Source: Phyllobacteriaceae bacterium (lineage in GTDB: Bacteria; Pseudomonadota; Alphaproteobacteria; Rhizobiales; Rhizobiaceae). Taken from it: a DNA stretch of 64,000 bases. The notes below the pieces were generated by a model, which was not told the DNA's origin, ran no database searches, and saw only the letters and a program-made list of their open reading frames with translations. The DNA lies in assembly GCA_002708825.1 (NCBI GenBank), contig PAPF01000026.1, positions 124,001 through 188,000 of the forward strand. Direction: 5' to 3'. Position 1 is the first letter of the stretch. Each line of letters begins with the position of its first letter. This document shows positions 36,898 to 47,107 of the stretch, piece by piece. A program made the translations under genes and the position numbers.

Positions 36898-37650
36898 ATG
36901 AGCGATCACGTGATCATCGGGCGGGACGGCCCGGTCATGACCATCCGGATGAACCGTCCGGACAAGAAGAACGCGCTGACGCGCGCCATGTATGCCACGA
37001 TGGCATCCGCGCTCACCGAATCCGACGACGATCCGGAAATCCGCTGCCGCGTCATCCTGGGCGTGCCGGGCGCTTTCACATCGGGCAACGATCTCGCTGA
37101 TTTCCTGGCCATTTCCATGGGCGGGGAAGGCGGGATGGAGGTCTATGATTTCCTGATGGCGCTGGCGACGGCGAAGAAGCCCGTCCTTTCGGCCGCGGAC
37201 GGGATCGCGGTCGGCATCGGCACCACCATTCATTTCCATTGCGACCTGACATTCGCCACGCAGCGCACGGTGTTTCACACGCCCTTCGTCAGCCTCGGCC
37301 TCGTGCCGGAAGCAGGTTCCAGCCTGCTGGGTCCGGAGATCATGGGCCGCCAGCGCGCCTTCGCCATGCTGGGAATGAGCCGCGGCTTCACCGCCGAGGA
37401 AGCCAGGGATGCCGGCCTGATCTGGTCCGTGACCGGCGAGGATGAACTGGAAGCGCGCGTCATGGAGGCGGCCGCTGACATCGCGGCCAAACCGCCGGAA
37501 GCCCTCAGGATTTCTCGCGACCTGATGCTGGGCGACCGCACCGCGCTGGTCGAACGCATCCGGGAAGAGGGCAAGCTGTTCCGCGCCCGCCTGAAATCGG
37601 ACGAGGCGAAGGCCGCCTTCATGGCCTTCATGAACCGCAAGAAGGCCTGA
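36898..37650 (+). CDS. Crotonase (enoyl-CoA hydratase/isomerase family)
   Basis: The 250-residue protein starts at ATG 36898 after GGGAGG. The oxyanion regions are AFTSGNDLADFLA and DGIAVGIGTTIHFHCDL, and the single visible acid is in LGLVPEAGSS. This single glutamate fits isomerase-like or ECI-type members better than classic hydratases with two glutamates. It follows an acyl-CoA dehydrogenase but appears to have its own operator, so it need not be in the same pathway. A strong terminator comes nine bases after its stop. Confidence 0.88.
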   Translation: MSDHVIIGRDGPVMTIRMNRPDKKNALTRAMYATMASALTESDDDPEIRCRVILGVPGAFTSGNDLADFLAISMGGEGGMEVYDFLMALATAKKPVLSAADGIAVGIGTTIHFHCDLTFATQRTVFHTPFVSLGLVPEAGSSLLGPEIMGRQRAFAMLGMSRGFTAEEARDAGLIWSVTGEDELEARVMEAAADIAAKPPEALRISRDLMLGDRTALVERIREEGKLFRARLKSDEAKAAFMAFMNRKKA

Positions 37651-37658
37651 AACGGATC

Positions 37659-37690
37659 GGGGCCGGCAGTTTGTGCCGGCCCCGTTTTTC
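37659..37690 (+). terminator. Intrinsic terminator after the crotonase gene
   Basis: GGGGCCGGC pairs with GCCGGCCCC across an AGTTTGT loop, followed by GTTTTTCG. Confidence 0.9.
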
Positions 37691-37705
37691 GCTTTTCGGT
37701 CCTGT

Positions 37706-39145
37706 TCAGGCGCCGATGCCGATATTGCCCAGCATGCGCTGCAATCCGGCCTCGTTGGCCGGTGTGCTGGCGGCCGGTTTGCGCCGGCGCCGCTTGCGGC
37801 TCTTGGCGCCCGCCTCGCCTGCGGTCTTGGCCGGTGCGGGCTTGGCGCCGGGCGCACGGTCCGCCGTCGCGTTCCGCGTTTCGCCTGCCGGCCGCGCGTT
37901 GGTCCGGTTGCGCCGGCGCTTGCGGCCTTCGCCGTTCAAGCCCGGCTTGCCTGCACCCTGGGCACGGGCTTCACGCTGCCCGGCACTCGCCTCGGCCTCG
38001 TCGCGGGGCGCCGGTGCGCCGAGGTCATGCGCAGCGACCGGCAGCTTGAGGCCGGTCAGCTTCTCGATGTCGCGCAGCAGCGGACGTTCGGTGGCGTCGC
38101 AGAAGGCAACCGCCTGACCGCTGCGTCCGGCCCGCGCCGTGCGCCCGATCCGGTGGACATAGACCTCCGCCACGTTCGGCAGGTCGTAATTGTAGACATG
38201 GGAGACATCATCGATGTCGATGCCACGTGCCGCGATATCGGTCGCCACGAGCACCGAGAGCGAGCCGTCCCGGAAGGCGGCAAGCGTCTTCTCGCGCTGG
38301 TTCTGGCTCTTGTTGCCGTGGATCGGCTGCGCTTCGATACCCGAACGGTCGAGTTGCTGGCACAGCCGGTTGGCGCCATGCTTGGTGCGCGTGAAGACGA
38401 TGGCACGCTTCTCGCCGCCATCCTTGAGCAGCTTTGCCAGCAGGCGCGGCTTGGCCGTCTTTTCGACGAACACGACCGATTGCTCGATGCGCTCGATCGG
38501 CTTGGAGACCGGCGCGACCGAGATCTCGGCCGGATTGCGCAGGAATTCGCTCGCCAGCTTGCGGATGAGCTTCGGCATGGTGGCCGAGAAGAGCAGCATC
38601 TGGCGCTGGGCGGGCAGCTTTTCCAGGATCTTGCGCAAGGCCGGCATGAAGCCGAGATCCAGCATCTGGTCGGCTTCGTCGAGGACCATCGTCTTCACGC
38701 CCGAAAGCGTGACGGCGCCGGTCTGCATGTGGTCGAGCAGGCGGCCGGGTGTCGCCACCAGGAAATCGGCGCCGCGCGCCATGGCGCGGGCCTGCGGCCC
38801 CGCTTTCACGCCGCCTATGACGGTGACGACAGAGGGTTTGAGCGCACGGCCATAGGTCTCGATCGCTTCGGCGATCTGCGCGGCCAGTTCGCGCGTCGGT
38901 GCCAGGATGAGCACTGTCGCACTGCGCGCCGGTGCGCCCTTGCGGCCGTTCGCCATGGCGTTGAGCTGCGGCAGCACGAAGGCCGCCGTCTTGCCGGTGC
39001 CGGTCTGGGCAATGCCCAGCACGTCGCGTCCGCTCATCGTGACGGGGATGGTTTCCACCTGGATCGGGGTGGGTGTTTCATAGCCTTCGGCCAGAAGGGC
39101 ATCGAGAATGGAACTGGCCAAGCCAAGGTCTTTGAATGTTGTCAA
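37706..39145 (-). CDS. rhlE: DEAD-box RNA helicase, RhlE type
   Basis: The 479-residue helicase unwinds RNA in ribosome assembly or cold response. The core motifs are all present: TPTPIQ (Q), AQTGTGKT (I), PTRELAAQI (Ia), TPGRLLDH (Ib), DEAD (II), SATM (III) and HRIGRTARAG (VI). The C-terminal tail of about 100 residues is rich in Arg, Ala and Gly for RNA contact. The start is a TTG at 39145, giving MTTFKDLGL, as in related proteins; no ATG fits. The weak start and the 287-base upstream leader suggest regulation at translation. Confidence 0.93.
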   Translation of the reverse strand: MTTFKDLGLASSILDALLAEGYETPTPIQVETIPVTMSGRDVLGIAQTGTGKTAAFVLPQLNAMANGRKGAPARSATVLILAPTRELAAQIAEAIETYGRALKPSVVTVIGGVKAGPQARAMARGADFLVATPGRLLDHMQTGAVTLSGVKTMVLDEADQMLDLGFMPALRKILEKLPAQRQMLLFSATMPKLIRKLASEFLRNPAEISVAPVSKPIERIEQSVVFVEKTAKPRLLAKLLKDGGEKRAIVFTRTKHGANRLCQQLDRSGIEAQPIHGNKSQNQREKTLAAFRDGSLSVLVATDIAARGIDIDDVSHVYNYDLPNVAEVYVHRIGRTARAGRSGQAVAFCDATERPLLRDIEKLTGLKLPVAAHDLGAPAPRDEAEASAGQREARAQGAGKPGLNGEGRKRRRNRTNARPAGETRNATADRAPGAKPAPAKTAGEAGAKSRKRRRRKPAASTPANEAGLQRMLGNIGIGA

Positions 39146-39432
39146 GTTATGTCGTTTCCGGCCGCGCCCTGTCTTCCGACACGGCAAGCGCGGCGCTTCC
39201 TTCGAGTTCGGGAGAGAAACCAGCGTAGATCGGCAGCCCTGTTCATGGCGCCTCATGGCGCGGCGTGCTGGCAACGATCTTGTGGGACAATTGCGAGATC
39301 GATCACTGCCGCTGGCCGTTCAGGCCATCTACGCGCGGCAGGAGACACTGCGCAAATGGCACCGGATCGCGGCAAATGCAAGGCATTTCAAAAACTATTC
39401 ATGTGAAGGGCTGTCGCGCAACACTTTCCTCA

Positions 39433-40056
39433 TCACGGATAAAGCCGTGTCTTGTCCCATCCGCCATGGCCATCGGGCGTGAAGACCACCCGGTCGTGCA
39501 GGCGGAAGGGCCGGTCGTGCCAGAACTCGATCTGCTGCGGGCGGATGCGGAAACCGGACCAGTAGGGCGGGCGCGGAATGTCGCCGACGGCATGGCGCGC
39601 GGTCTGTTCGGCAACCGCCTTCTCCAGCGCGAAGCGGCTTTCCAGCGGCCGCGACTGCTTCGATGCCCAGGCGCCGATGCGGCTGCCGCGCGGGCGCGAT
39701 GCGTAATATTCGTCGGCTTCCGCGTCGGAAACGGTCTCCACCGGTCCGCGCACACGCACCTGCCGGCGCAGGCTCTTCCAGTGGAAGCACAGCGCAGCCT
39801 TGCGGGTCGCCAGGATCTCGCGGCCCTTGGCGCTCTCGAAATTCGTGTAGAAGACGAAGCCGGCCGCGTCGAACCCCTTGAGCAGGACCATGCGCACATC
39901 GGGCAGGCCGTCCTCGTCCACCGTGGCAAGCGCCATGGCGTTGGGGTCGTTGATCTCCGACTTGGTGGCATCCTCCAGCCATTCCGCAAACAGCTTCAGC
40001 GGTTCGCCGGCCAGCGTGAAGTCACTGCTTGTTAACCCTGTTTCGCCGATAGTCAT
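39433..40056 (-). CDS. pdxH: Pyridoxine/pyridoxamine 5'-phosphate oxidase
   Basis: PdxH oxidises PNP or PMP to pyridoxal phosphate using FMN. The 207-residue protein contains [48 protein letters not shown] and the C-terminal signature [20 protein letters not shown] (all family blocks). ATG 40056 follows AGGAATTACACGC. It is transcribed divergently from the lipoprotein gene, with only 39 bases between the two starts, so their promoters overlap. Confidence 0.95.
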   Translation of the reverse strand: MTIGETGLTSSDFTLAGEPLKLFAEWLEDATKSEINDPNAMALATVDEDGLPDVRMVLLKGFDAAGFVFYTNFESAKGREILATRKAALCFHWKSLRRQVRVRGPVETVSDAEADEYYASRPRGSRIGAWASKQSRPLESRFALEKAVAEQTARHAVGDIPRPPYWSGFRIRPQQIEFWHDRPFRLHDRVVFTPDGHGGWDKTRLYP

Positions 40057-40095
40057 GCGTGTAATTCCTGGTTGGTCCCGAAGGAGGGATGCGTC

Positions 40096-40539
40096 TTGCG
40101 CCGTGTGGTGTCTTGCCTGTGTGAAGGGATAGTGCGGTTCGCCCGGCTTGGCCAGACGCTTGCGTTCATTCCGCTTCTGGCTGTGCTTGCCACGGGATGC
40201 GCTTCCAGCAACATCGTTGCCGAAGCCGAGGTGGACCGTTCGATCCTGACATCGTCGGTGGGCGGCGCCGACGTGGTCAATACCGACGAGATGACCGTGC
40301 GCAATGCCGTGACCTCGACGGACATCGAGGGCCTGGCCGGCAAGCCCATCCCCTTCGCCAATCTCGACACCGGCGCCAGCGGGCTGATCACCGCGGTCAC
40401 CGAGGTCAAGACGCGCGGCGTCGTCTGCCGCCGCTTCGCCGGCACCATGGAGCGCTTCGATGGCGTCTCCGCGATCCGCGGCGAGGCTTGCCTCGGCGAT
40501 GACGGCGGCTGGTTCATGCGTTCGTTCGAGCGCAGTTGA
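40096..40539 (+). CDS. Lipoprotein of the RT0821/Lpp0805 surface protein type
   Basis: This 147-residue protein has an N-terminal hydrophobic stretch ending in the lipobox LLAVLATGC. After the cysteine it continues [13 protein letters not shown] and ends with [18 protein letters not shown] and FMRSFERS, typical of the 17 kDa surface antigen family of alphaproteobacteria. Its function is unknown. The start is the TTG at 40096 because a perfect AAGGAGGG site lies seven bases before it. DnaJ and fabI follow in the same direction. Confidence 0.8.
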   Translation: MRRVVSCLCEGIVRFARLGQTLAFIPLLAVLATGCASSNIVAEAEVDRSILTSSVGGADVVNTDEMTVRNAVTSTDIEGLAGKPIPFANLDTGASGLITAVTEVKTRGVVCRRFAGTMERFDGVSAIRGEACLGDDGGWFMRSFERS

Positions 40540-40623
40540 GGCCGGACGCAGCAGGGACTGGCAGATCGCCCGTTTCGCCCCCATATTGAAGGCAACTGTT
40601 CACGAAACCGTGATGGAAGACCC

Positions 40624-41562
40624 ATGACGCGCGATCCCTATGATGTGCTGGGCGTGGCGAGGTCCGCGTCCGCCAAGGACATAAAGTCGGCTTACCGGAA
40701 GCTGGCCAAGAAATACCACCCGGACCAGAATCCGGACGACCCGAAGGCCAAGGAGCGCTTTTCCGAGGCTTCGACCGCCTATGACATTCTCGGCGACGAG
40801 ACGAAGCGCAAGCAGTTCGATTCAGGCGAGATCGACGCGGAAGGCAAGCCGCGCTTTGCCGGATTCGAGGGCGGCGATCCGTTCGGTCCCGGCGGTCCGT
40901 TTGGCGGAGGCGGCGGCGCCCGCGGCCCCCATGGCGCGCGATTCGAATTCCGCTCCGGCGGGCCGGGCGGGCCGGGCGGCTTTGATGCCGGCGACATCTT
41001 CTCCGACATTTTCGGCCACGCCTTTTCCTCCGGCGGGCGCACGCGGCCGCGCGGGCCCGGTGCGCAGAAGGGGGAGGACCTGAAGGCGACACTTGCCGTT
41101 TCGCTGGAGGACGTGGCAGCTGCCGCGAAGGTCACTGCGGTCTTCCCCGATGGCCGCAAGCTGGCGATCAAGCTGCCGCAGGGCGTGGAAAACGGCCAGG
41201 TGATCCGCCTCAAGGGCCAGGGCGCCGACAGCCCGTTCGGCCAGCCCGGCGATGCGCTTGTCACGGTGAAGTTCAAGCCGCATCCGCTTTTCCGGGTGGA
41301 GGGTGCCGACATCCATGCCGATCTGCCTGTAAGCCTGCGCGACGCGGTCAAGGGCGCCAAGGTGGCGCTCCAGACGCTGTCCGGCCGTATCGCCGTCACG
41401 GTTCCGCCCTGGTCCAGTTCCGACAAGGTGCTGCGCCTGAAGGGGCGCGGCCTGCCGGTCAAGGGCGGCGGGCATGGCGATCTGTTCGCCCATGTGCGCA
41501 TCATGCTGCCCGAAGGCGGCGACGCGGAACTGGAAGCCTTCCTGACCCGCGAAAAGGCGTGA
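40624..41562 (+). CDS. DnaJ-class co-chaperone without zinc finger (CbpA-like)
   Basis: The 312-residue protein has a J domain at residues 4-70 with the HPD motif ([11 protein letters not shown]). A Gly-Phe-rich linker ([12 protein letters not shown]) and two C-terminal substrate-binding domains follow. No CxxCxGxG cluster is present, so it is a class B co-chaperone. It would stimulate DnaK ATPase and deliver substrates. A likely terminator overlaps the stop codon, and fabI follows 99 bases later. It is not next to dnaK, so it is probably not the main DnaJ. Confidence 0.92.
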   Translation: MTRDPYDVLGVARSASAKDIKSAYRKLAKKYHPDQNPDDPKAKERFSEASTAYDILGDETKRKQFDSGEIDAEGKPRFAGFEGGDPFGPGGPFGGGGGARGPHGARFEFRSGGPGGPGGFDAGDIFSDIFGHAFSSGGRTRPRGPGAQKGEDLKATLAVSLEDVAAAAKVTAVFPDGRKLAIKLPQGVENGQVIRLKGQGADSPFGQPGDALVTVKFKPHPLFRVEGADIHADLPVSLRDAVKGAKVALQTLSGRIAVTVPPWSSSDKVLRLKGRGLPVKGGGHGDLFAHVRIMLPEGGDAELEAFLTREKA

Positions 41563-41576
41563 AACACGGCTTTTTT
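41553..41576 (+). terminator. Terminator overlapping the dnaJ stop codon
   Basis: AAAGGCGTG and CACGGCTTT pair with one mismatch across an AAA loop and run into TTT. The TGA stop (41560-41562) lies within the stem. Confidence 0.5.
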
Positions 41577-41661
41577 GCGTGGAACTTTGGCTTGAAGCCT
41601 CCCGGTGCCTGTGCGATAGGCAGGCTCCCGTTTGCTGAGGCTTTGCAGGAGACCAGACAGC

Positions 41662-42474
41662 ATGACCGCGACCAATGGATTGATGGCTGGCAAGCGCGGC
41701 CTCATCATGGGCCTTGCCAACAACCGTTCGATCGCGTGGGGCATCGCGCGTTCGCTGAGCAATGCAGGCGCCGAGATCGCGCTCACCTACCAGGGCGACG
41801 CGATGAAGAAGCGTGTCGAGCCGCTGGGCAACGAACTGGGCGCCTGGACGGTCGGCCATTGCGACGTCTCCGACCCCGCGAGCATCGCCGCCACCTTCGA
41901 AGCCATCGAGGCCAGGTGGGGCAAGATCGATTTCATCGTCCATGCCATCGGTTTCTCCAACAAGGATGAACTCGACGGCCGCTACATCGAGACCACGCGC
42001 GACAATTTCCTGATGACGATGGACATTTCGGTCTATTCGTTCACCGCCGTCGCCAAGGCCGCCGAAGCCGTCATGAACGATGGCGGATCGATGCTGACGC
42101 TGACCTATTACGGCGCCGAGAAGGTCATGCCGCATTACAACGTCATGGGCGTGGCCAAGGCCGCGCTTGAGGCTTCCGTGCGTTATCTGGCCGTCGATCT
42201 TGGTGCACGCGGCATCCGCTGCAACGCCATTTCCGCAGGCCCGATCAAGACGCTGGCGGCTTCCGGCATCGGCGACTTCCGCTACATCCTGAAATGGAAC
42301 GAGTACAATTCGCCGCTCAAGCGCACAACGACGATCGACGAGGTGGGCGATTCCGCGCTGTTCCTGCTCTCCGATCTCGGCCGGGGCACGACCGGTGAAG
42401 TGCTGCACGTCGATTCAGGCTACCATGTCGTCGGCATGAAGGCGGTGGACGCCCCGGACATCTCGACCGTGTGA
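41662..42474 (+). CDS. fabI: Enoyl-ACP reductase
   Basis: FabI catalyses the last reduction of each fatty acid elongation round using NADH. The 270-residue protein shows the modified nucleotide-binding loop GLANNRSIAWGIA, SDPASIAATFEAIEARWG, and the catalytic Tyr-Lys area TYYGAEKVMPHYNVMGVAKAA. The stretch RGIRCNAISAGPIKTLAASG follows. ATG 41662 follows AGGAGACCAGACAGC. This is the triclosan- and isoniazid-relevant family; no resistance change can be judged from this reading. Confidence 0.96.
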   Translation: MTATNGLMAGKRGLIMGLANNRSIAWGIARSLSNAGAEIALTYQGDAMKKRVEPLGNELGAWTVGHCDVSDPASIAATFEAIEARWGKIDFIVHAIGFSNKDELDGRYIETTRDNFLMTMDISVYSFTAVAKAAEAVMNDGGSMLTLTYYGAEKVMPHYNVMGVAKAALEASVRYLAVDLGARGIRCNAISAGPIKTLAASGIGDFRYILKWNEYNSPLKRTTTIDEVGDSALFLLSDLGRGTTGEVLHVDSGYHVVGMKAVDAPDISTV

Positions 42475-42540
42475 GTCGGTCGAAACTGGTTTTCCGGGCC
42501 GTCATGCGCCTGTCATGTCAGGCAGTGAAAGACAAGGATC

Positions 42541-43131
42541 ATGTATCCGCTGACCTACATCGCCCGGCATGGGCAGACGGACTGGAATGCCGAGAAGAGG
42601 CTCCAGGGGCAGACCGATACCCTTCTCAACGACACTGGCCGCTGGCAGGCCGACCATAACGGCCGGCTTCTGGCAGCCCTGATCGGCGGCGACCATGCCG
42701 CGTTCCGCTTTGTCTCCAGTCCGATGCGCCGCGCCCGCGAAACGATGGAGCGGATGCGCGTGGCGCTGGGGCTCGACGCGGACGGCTATGACACCGATCC
42801 GCTGCTCAAGGAACTTTCCTTCGGCGATTGGGAAAGGCATACGTTCGAGGAACTCGACGCGCTCAATCCCGGCACGTCACTGGAGCGGGCGGGCCGCAAG
42901 TGGACCTTCGTCCCGCCGGGCGAAGGGGCCGAAAGCTACGAGATTTTGGCAGGTCGGGTCGCAGGCTGGCTGGAAACGCTGGACCGTCCCACCGTCTGCG
43001 TCGCCCATGGCGGCACGATCCGCGCCTTGTTTCATCTCGTCAACGGACTGCCAGGCGACAGGGCCGCGGAGATGGAAGTCCACCAGGGCCGCCTCCTGAA
43101 ACTCGAAGGCGCCCGGATCGACTGGATCTGA
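42541..43131 (+). CDS. Histidine phosphatase family protein
   Basis: The 196-residue protein has the phosphohistidine motif YIARHGQTDWN near residue 9 and the partner histidine in VAHGGTIRALFH near residue 150. This is the phosphoglycerate mutase-like superfamily. It lacks the features needed to distinguish a mutase from a phosphatase, so only a phosphatase is named. AAGGATC precedes the start. It lies between fabI and aroC, as in other rhizobia. Confidence 0.88.
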   Translation: MYPLTYIARHGQTDWNAEKRLQGQTDTLLNDTGRWQADHNGRLLAALIGGDHAAFRFVSSPMRRARETMERMRVALGLDADGYDTDPLLKELSFGDWERHTFEELDALNPGTSLERAGRKWTFVPPGEGAESYEILAGRVAGWLETLDRPTVCVAHGGTIRALFHLVNGLPGDRAAEMEVHQGRLLKLEGARIDWI

Positions 43132-43195
43132 TCTTTCCCTCTGCGCGATTGCCTGTCCGGGAAGCCGGGCAGCCGGGCCGCCCGGTGCGCGAGGT

Positions 43196-43456
43196 TTACT
43201 CCTCGATGTCCATGTCGGTGACGATGTTCTCGCCATTGATCTCGTTGTAGGAAAGGTAGACTTCCATGCCTTCCTTGAGGGCCGACACGTTGATCTCGGA
43301 ATTGAGCTTGTAGGACGCGCCGTCATCGAGCGTCAGCGTCATGGCGTCGGGATCGACGGAGACGATCGTGCCGCCCGTGACTTCGGCGAGTGCCGGCGTC
43401 GCAAGAAGCGATGTGGCGAGCAGGACAGCGGCGATCCGCGAAATGGTGGTCATCAT
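43196..43456 (-). CDS. DUF1344 family secreted protein
   Basis: The 86-residue protein has a signal peptide (MMTTISRIAAVLLATSLLA then TPALA) and a small beta-rich mature part of about 60 residues. The part VTGGTIVSVDPDAMTLTLDD followed by VSALKEGMEVYLSY is typical of DUF1344, found in rhizobia with no known function. The start is ATG 43456 after AAGGAACACAC. It is a single-gene unit on the minus strand between the phosphatase and aroC. Confidence 0.8.
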   Translation of the reverse strand: MMTTISRIAAVLLATSLLATPALAEVTGGTIVSVDPDAMTLTLDDGASYKLNSEINVSALKEGMEVYLSYNEINGENIVTDMDIEE

Positions 43457-43671
43457 GTGTGTTCCTTGACTGAACGGCATGGCAAACCGGTTGCCGGCCA
43501 TGTCCCTGGTCCCGGGAAGCGGCATTATTATGTCCCCGCCGTCGCCGCGCCAGAAGAAATTTCACATCTGCGATACCGCATCAAGCGTGGCGATCACGAA
43601 ACCGGGGCTTCTGTCTTGCGGCGGTTTGCACTAAGAGGCGGGTCAGGCTTGGCGTACACGGAACGAGGCAC

Positions 43672-44772
43672 ATGTCGCACAACACGTTCGGACATCTTTT
43701 TCGCGTGACCACCTGGGGCGAGAGCCACGGGCCCGCGCTCGGCTGCGTGGTCGACGGCTGCCCGCCCGGCATCCGCTTCACCCTTGCGCAGATCCAGGCC
43801 GAACTGGACAAGCGCCGGCCCGGCACGTCGCGCTTCGTGACGCAGCGCCAGGAGCCCGACCAGGTGCGGATCCTGTCCGGCGTGATGACCGACGAGGACG
43901 GCGAGACGCTTGTCACCACCGGCACGCCGGTTTCCATGATGATCGAGAACACCGACCAGCGCTCGAAGGATTATTCCGAGATTGCCCGGCGTTACCGGCC
44001 TGGCCATGCCGACTATACCTATGACGTGAAATACGGCATCCGCGACTATCGCGGCGGCGGCCGGTCGTCGGCCCGCGAAACGGCCGCGCGCGTGGCCGCC
44101 GGCGCGCTGGCGCGCCTTGTCGTGCCGGGCCTCAAGGTGCGCGGCGCGCTTGTCGCCATGGGCGAGAAGCAGATCGACCGCACCCGCTGGGACTGGGACG
44201 TGATCGGCCGCGAGGACAACCCGTTCTTCACGCCGGACGAGACGTCGATTCCCGTCTTTTCCGACTATCTCGGCGCCATCCGCAAGGCCGGCTCCTCGGT
44301 CGGCGCGATCATCGAGATCGTGGCCGAAGGCGTGCCGGCGGGTCTTGGCGCACCCATCTATGCCAAGCTCGACCAGGATATCGCCTCCAACCTCATGTCG
44401 ATCAACGCGGTCAAGGGCGTGGAAATCGGCAACGGCTTCGAGGCAGCCCGGCTGACCGGCGAGGACAATGCCGACCAGATGCGCATCGGGCCGGATGGCA
44501 AGCCGCATTTCCTGTCCAACCAGGCCGGCGGCATCCTCGGCGGCATTTCCACCGGCCAGCCGGTCGTCGCCCGTTTCGCCGTCAAGCCGACATCGTCGAT
44601 CCTCACCCCGCGCCAGTCGGTCGATGCCGACGGCAACGAGGTCGAGGTGCGCACCAAGGGCCGGCATGACCCCTGCGTGGGAATTCGCGCCGTGCCCATC
44701 GGGGAGGCGATGATGGCCTGCGCCATTGCCGATCATTATCTCAGGCACAGGGGACAGACAGGGAGAATCTGA
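43672..44772 (+). CDS. aroC: Chorismate synthase
   Basis: AroC makes chorismate, the branch point of aromatic amino acids and quinone precursors, and needs reduced FMN. The 366-residue protein begins [20 protein letters not shown] and has the family signatures [19 protein letters not shown] and [17 protein letters not shown] 43672 follows ACGAGG. The stop overlaps the start of the VCBS gene by one base (TGATG), so the two are coupled. Confidence 0.97.
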   Translation: MSHNTFGHLFRVTTWGESHGPALGCVVDGCPPGIRFTLAQIQAELDKRRPGTSRFVTQRQEPDQVRILSGVMTDEDGETLVTTGTPVSMMIENTDQRSKDYSEIARRYRPGHADYTYDVKYGIRDYRGGGRSSARETAARVAAGALARLVVPGLKVRGALVAMGEKQIDRTRWDWDVIGREDNPFFTPDETSIPVFSDYLGAIRKAGSSVGAIIEIVAEGVPAGLGAPIYAKLDQDIASNLMSINAVKGVEIGNGFEAARLTGEDNADQMRIGPDGKPHFLSNQAGGILGGISTGQPVVARFAVKPTSSILTPRQSVDADGNEVEVRTKGRHDPCVGIRAVPIGEAMMACAIADHYLRHRGQTGRI

Positions 44773-45734
44773 TGCGGACAGCGGGGGCGCTTCTGGCATT
44801 GTTCACAATGGCCGCGAACGCACAGGCGGCCGAAATCATGGACATTGAAACGCAGACGCCGGTGACGGCGATCGAGCAGACGGCTGACGGGATTTTCGTG
44901 ACCACGCGGGCCGCGTCTTTCCGGCTCGATGCCTGCGGCGGCGCGGTGCCATTCTGCCTTGCGCCCGCGCCGGTGAGCGGCAGGCTCTCACCGGCACCCC
45001 ACGGCGCGTTGCCGGACGGGCGCATTGCAGAAACCGCGACCGGCGACATCCGCCGCGCCTGGTATGCCGAACCGACCGGACGCTACGGCCATGGCGTGCT
45101 GGGCGACCGGATCGAGGGCGGAGCGCTGGCGGTTACCGATGCCGCCGGCAATCCGCATCTGCTGCGCCTGCCGCAAACCCATGTCTTCGAGGACATCACC
45201 CCGCGCATCGCGGACCTGGACGGCGACGGCGCCAACGAGGTCGTCACCATCCGCGCCGCGCTGGATGCCGGCGCGGCCATCGCGATCTACGGCTTGCGCG
45301 ACGGGCAACTCGTCGAACTGGCTGCGACGCCGGAGATCGGAACGCCGAACCGCTGGCTCAACATCGCGGCCATCGTCCCGGGCGACCGGGGCGGCAGGGT
45401 GATATACGCCGTGCGCACACCGCATCTGCGCGGCACGCTTTTCTCCGTGGCATGGGATGGCAAGCGGTTGCACATGATCGACGATGTGGCCACCGACGTG
45501 TCCAACCACGTCATCGGGTCGCGCGAACTGGACCTGTCCTGGGCCGGCATCCTTGAAACGGGACGGCCCGGTGTTCTCGTCCTGCCGTCGCAGGATCGCC
45601 GCCGCCTGCGCTTCGCCCTTGCCAGCCACGCCGATATCCGCCTTCCCGGCGCCATCGACAAGGCGATCGTGTTCAAGGACGGCTGGCTCGTGACCGCAAC
45701 GGAGAATGGACGCCTGCTCGCCATCCGCCGCTGA
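44772..45734 (+). CDS. VCBS/FG-GAP repeat-like secreted protein coupled to aroC
   Basis: The 320-residue protein has a signal peptide (about residues 1-19, [19 protein letters not shown]). The mature part looks like a beta-propeller: ADLDGDGANEVVTIRA is an FG-GAP calcium loop (Asp-x-Asp-x-Asp-Gly pattern), with similar strands on both sides. Two cysteines (DACGGAVPFC) could form a disulfide. No enzyme function is visible. Coupling with aroC is seen at the base level but has no obvious functional reason. It is 73 bases from the HDAC-like gene. Confidence 0.72.
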   Translation: MRTAGALLALFTMAANAQAAEIMDIETQTPVTAIEQTADGIFVTTRAASFRLDACGGAVPFCLAPAPVSGRLSPAPHGALPDGRIAETATGDIRRAWYAEPTGRYGHGVLGDRIEGGALAVTDAAGNPHLLRLPQTHVFEDITPRIADLDGDGANEVVTIRAALDAGAAIAIYGLRDGQLVELAATPEIGTPNRWLNIAAIVPGDRGGRVIYAVRTPHLRGTLFSVAWDGKRLHMIDDVATDVSNHVIGSRELDLSWAGILETGRPGVLVLPSQDRRRLRFALASHADIRLPGAIDKAIVFKDGWLVTATENGRLLAIRR

Positions 45735-45807
45735 TGCTGGGGATGGCGGGGAATCATCCGCGCCCACCCCGTAGCCAAGCGGGCGCCGGACGCCTAGAGT
45801 GGATCTT

Positions 45808-46734
45808 ATGACGACACGCCTCTATTCCCACCCCGTCCATGCCGAGCACCTCGTGCCGGCCGGCCATCCCGAACGGCCCGACCGCATGAAAGCGGTCGCC
45901 GAAGCACTGGCAGGCGAGGATTTTGCCGCGCTCGATCGCGTCGAATCGCCTCTGGGCCGCGAGGAGGATATCCTGCTCGCCCATCCGGAGGACTATCTTC
46001 GCCGCGTCGAATACGCCATGCCCGAGGAAGGCATCGTGCGCATCGACGCCGATACGGCGGCCAGTCCGAAAAGCTGGGAAGCCGCGCTCACCGCCTTTGG
46101 CGGGGCCACCGCCGCGGTCGACGCGGTGATGACCGGTGCGGCCGACAACGCCTTCGTTGCCGCCCGTCCCCCCGGCCACCATGCCGAGAAGGACAAGGCG
46201 ATGGGTTTCTGCCTGTTCAACAATGCCGCCATCGCCGCCCGCCATGCCCAGAAGGTGCATGGCGTGGAGCGCGTCGCCATCGTCGACTGGGACGTCCATC
46301 ACGGCAACGGCACGCAGGACATCTTCTGGTCGGACCCGACGGTTCTCTATTGCTCGACCCACCAGATGCCGCTTTATCCGGGCACAGGCGCGCGTGACGA
46401 GACCGGTGCCGGCAACATCGTCAACGCGCCGCTGTCGGCGGGCGCGCAGGGGGCGGACTTCCGCGAGGCTTTCCAGAGCCGCGTCCTTCCCGCCATCGAC
46501 AATTTCCGGCCCGACCTCATCATCATTTCGGCCGGCTTCGATGCCCATTGGCGCGATCCGCTGGCGGAAGTGGAACTGACCGAGGACGATTTCGACTGGG
46601 CGACCGGCAAGCTGATGGACCGGGCAGGGCGCTACGTGCAGAACCGTCTCGTCAGTCTTCTGGAAGGTGGCTACGACCTCAGGGGACTGGCCGATTCCAC
46701 CGCCGTCCATGTCCGCCGCCTGATGAGGGGATGA
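45808..46734 (+). CDS. Histone deacetylase-like amidohydrolase
   Basis: The 308-residue protein is a zinc-dependent deacetylase (arginase/deacetylase fold) with likely polyamine or acetyl-lysine-type substrates. The conserved parts are [34 protein letters not shown] (zinc Asp and His), [12 protein letters not shown] and [15 protein letters not shown] 45808 is used; a GTG nine bases earlier is possible. Its TGA is four bases inside the neighbouring xseB region (ATGATC), so the two share a transcript. Confidence 0.9.
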   Translation: MTTRLYSHPVHAEHLVPAGHPERPDRMKAVAEALAGEDFAALDRVESPLGREEDILLAHPEDYLRRVEYAMPEEGIVRIDADTAASPKSWEAALTAFGGATAAVDAVMTGAADNAFVAARPPGHHAEKDKAMGFCLFNNAAIAARHAQKVHGVERVAIVDWDVHHGNGTQDIFWSDPTVLYCSTHQMPLYPGTGARDETGAGNIVNAPLSAGAQGADFREAFQSRVLPAIDNFRPDLIIISAGFDAHWRDPLAEVELTEDDFDWATGKLMDRAGRYVQNRLVSLLEGGYDLRGLADSTAVHVRRLMRG

Positions 46735-46736
46735 TC

Positions 46737-46991
46737 ATGTCTGCAACAGGAGACAATGACGATATCCAGGCCATGAACTTCGAGGCGGCGCTCGCCGAAC
46801 TGGAGCGGATCGTCGAAAACCTGGAGCGCGGCGACGTGCCGCTCGACCAGTCCATCGCCATCTACGAACGCGGCGAGGCCCTGAAAAAGCACTGCGCCAA
46901 ATTGCTCAAGGCCGCCGAGGACAAGGTGGAGAAGATCCGCCTGACGCGGGACGGAGAGCCCGCCGGGACCGAACCGCTGGACGCGGAGTGA
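46737..46991 (+). CDS. xseB: Exodeoxyribonuclease VII small subunit
   Basis: XseB is the small partner of XseA in the single-strand DNA exonuclease VII. The 84-residue protein contains the family core [35 protein letters not shown] and [11 protein letters not shown] 46737 lies six bases after GAGGGG; the ATG at 46731 is too close to that site. In many rhizobia dxs follows; here a pirin gene follows after 116 bases. xseA is not in the window. Confidence 0.93.
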   Translation: MSATGDNDDIQAMNFEAALAELERIVENLERGDVPLDQSIAIYERGEALKKHCAKLLKAAEDKVEKIRLTRDGEPAGTEPLDAE

Positions 46992-47107
46992 ACGTCAGCT
47001 TCCTCCTTGTCTCTGTCTGGTTGACAGTCCATCCCGCCTGGAGGGGCTGCGCCGTCCGGTTCCCTGGCCTTATCTGTCGGTGACGGAAACCAGAAGGGAG
47101 CATCGCC

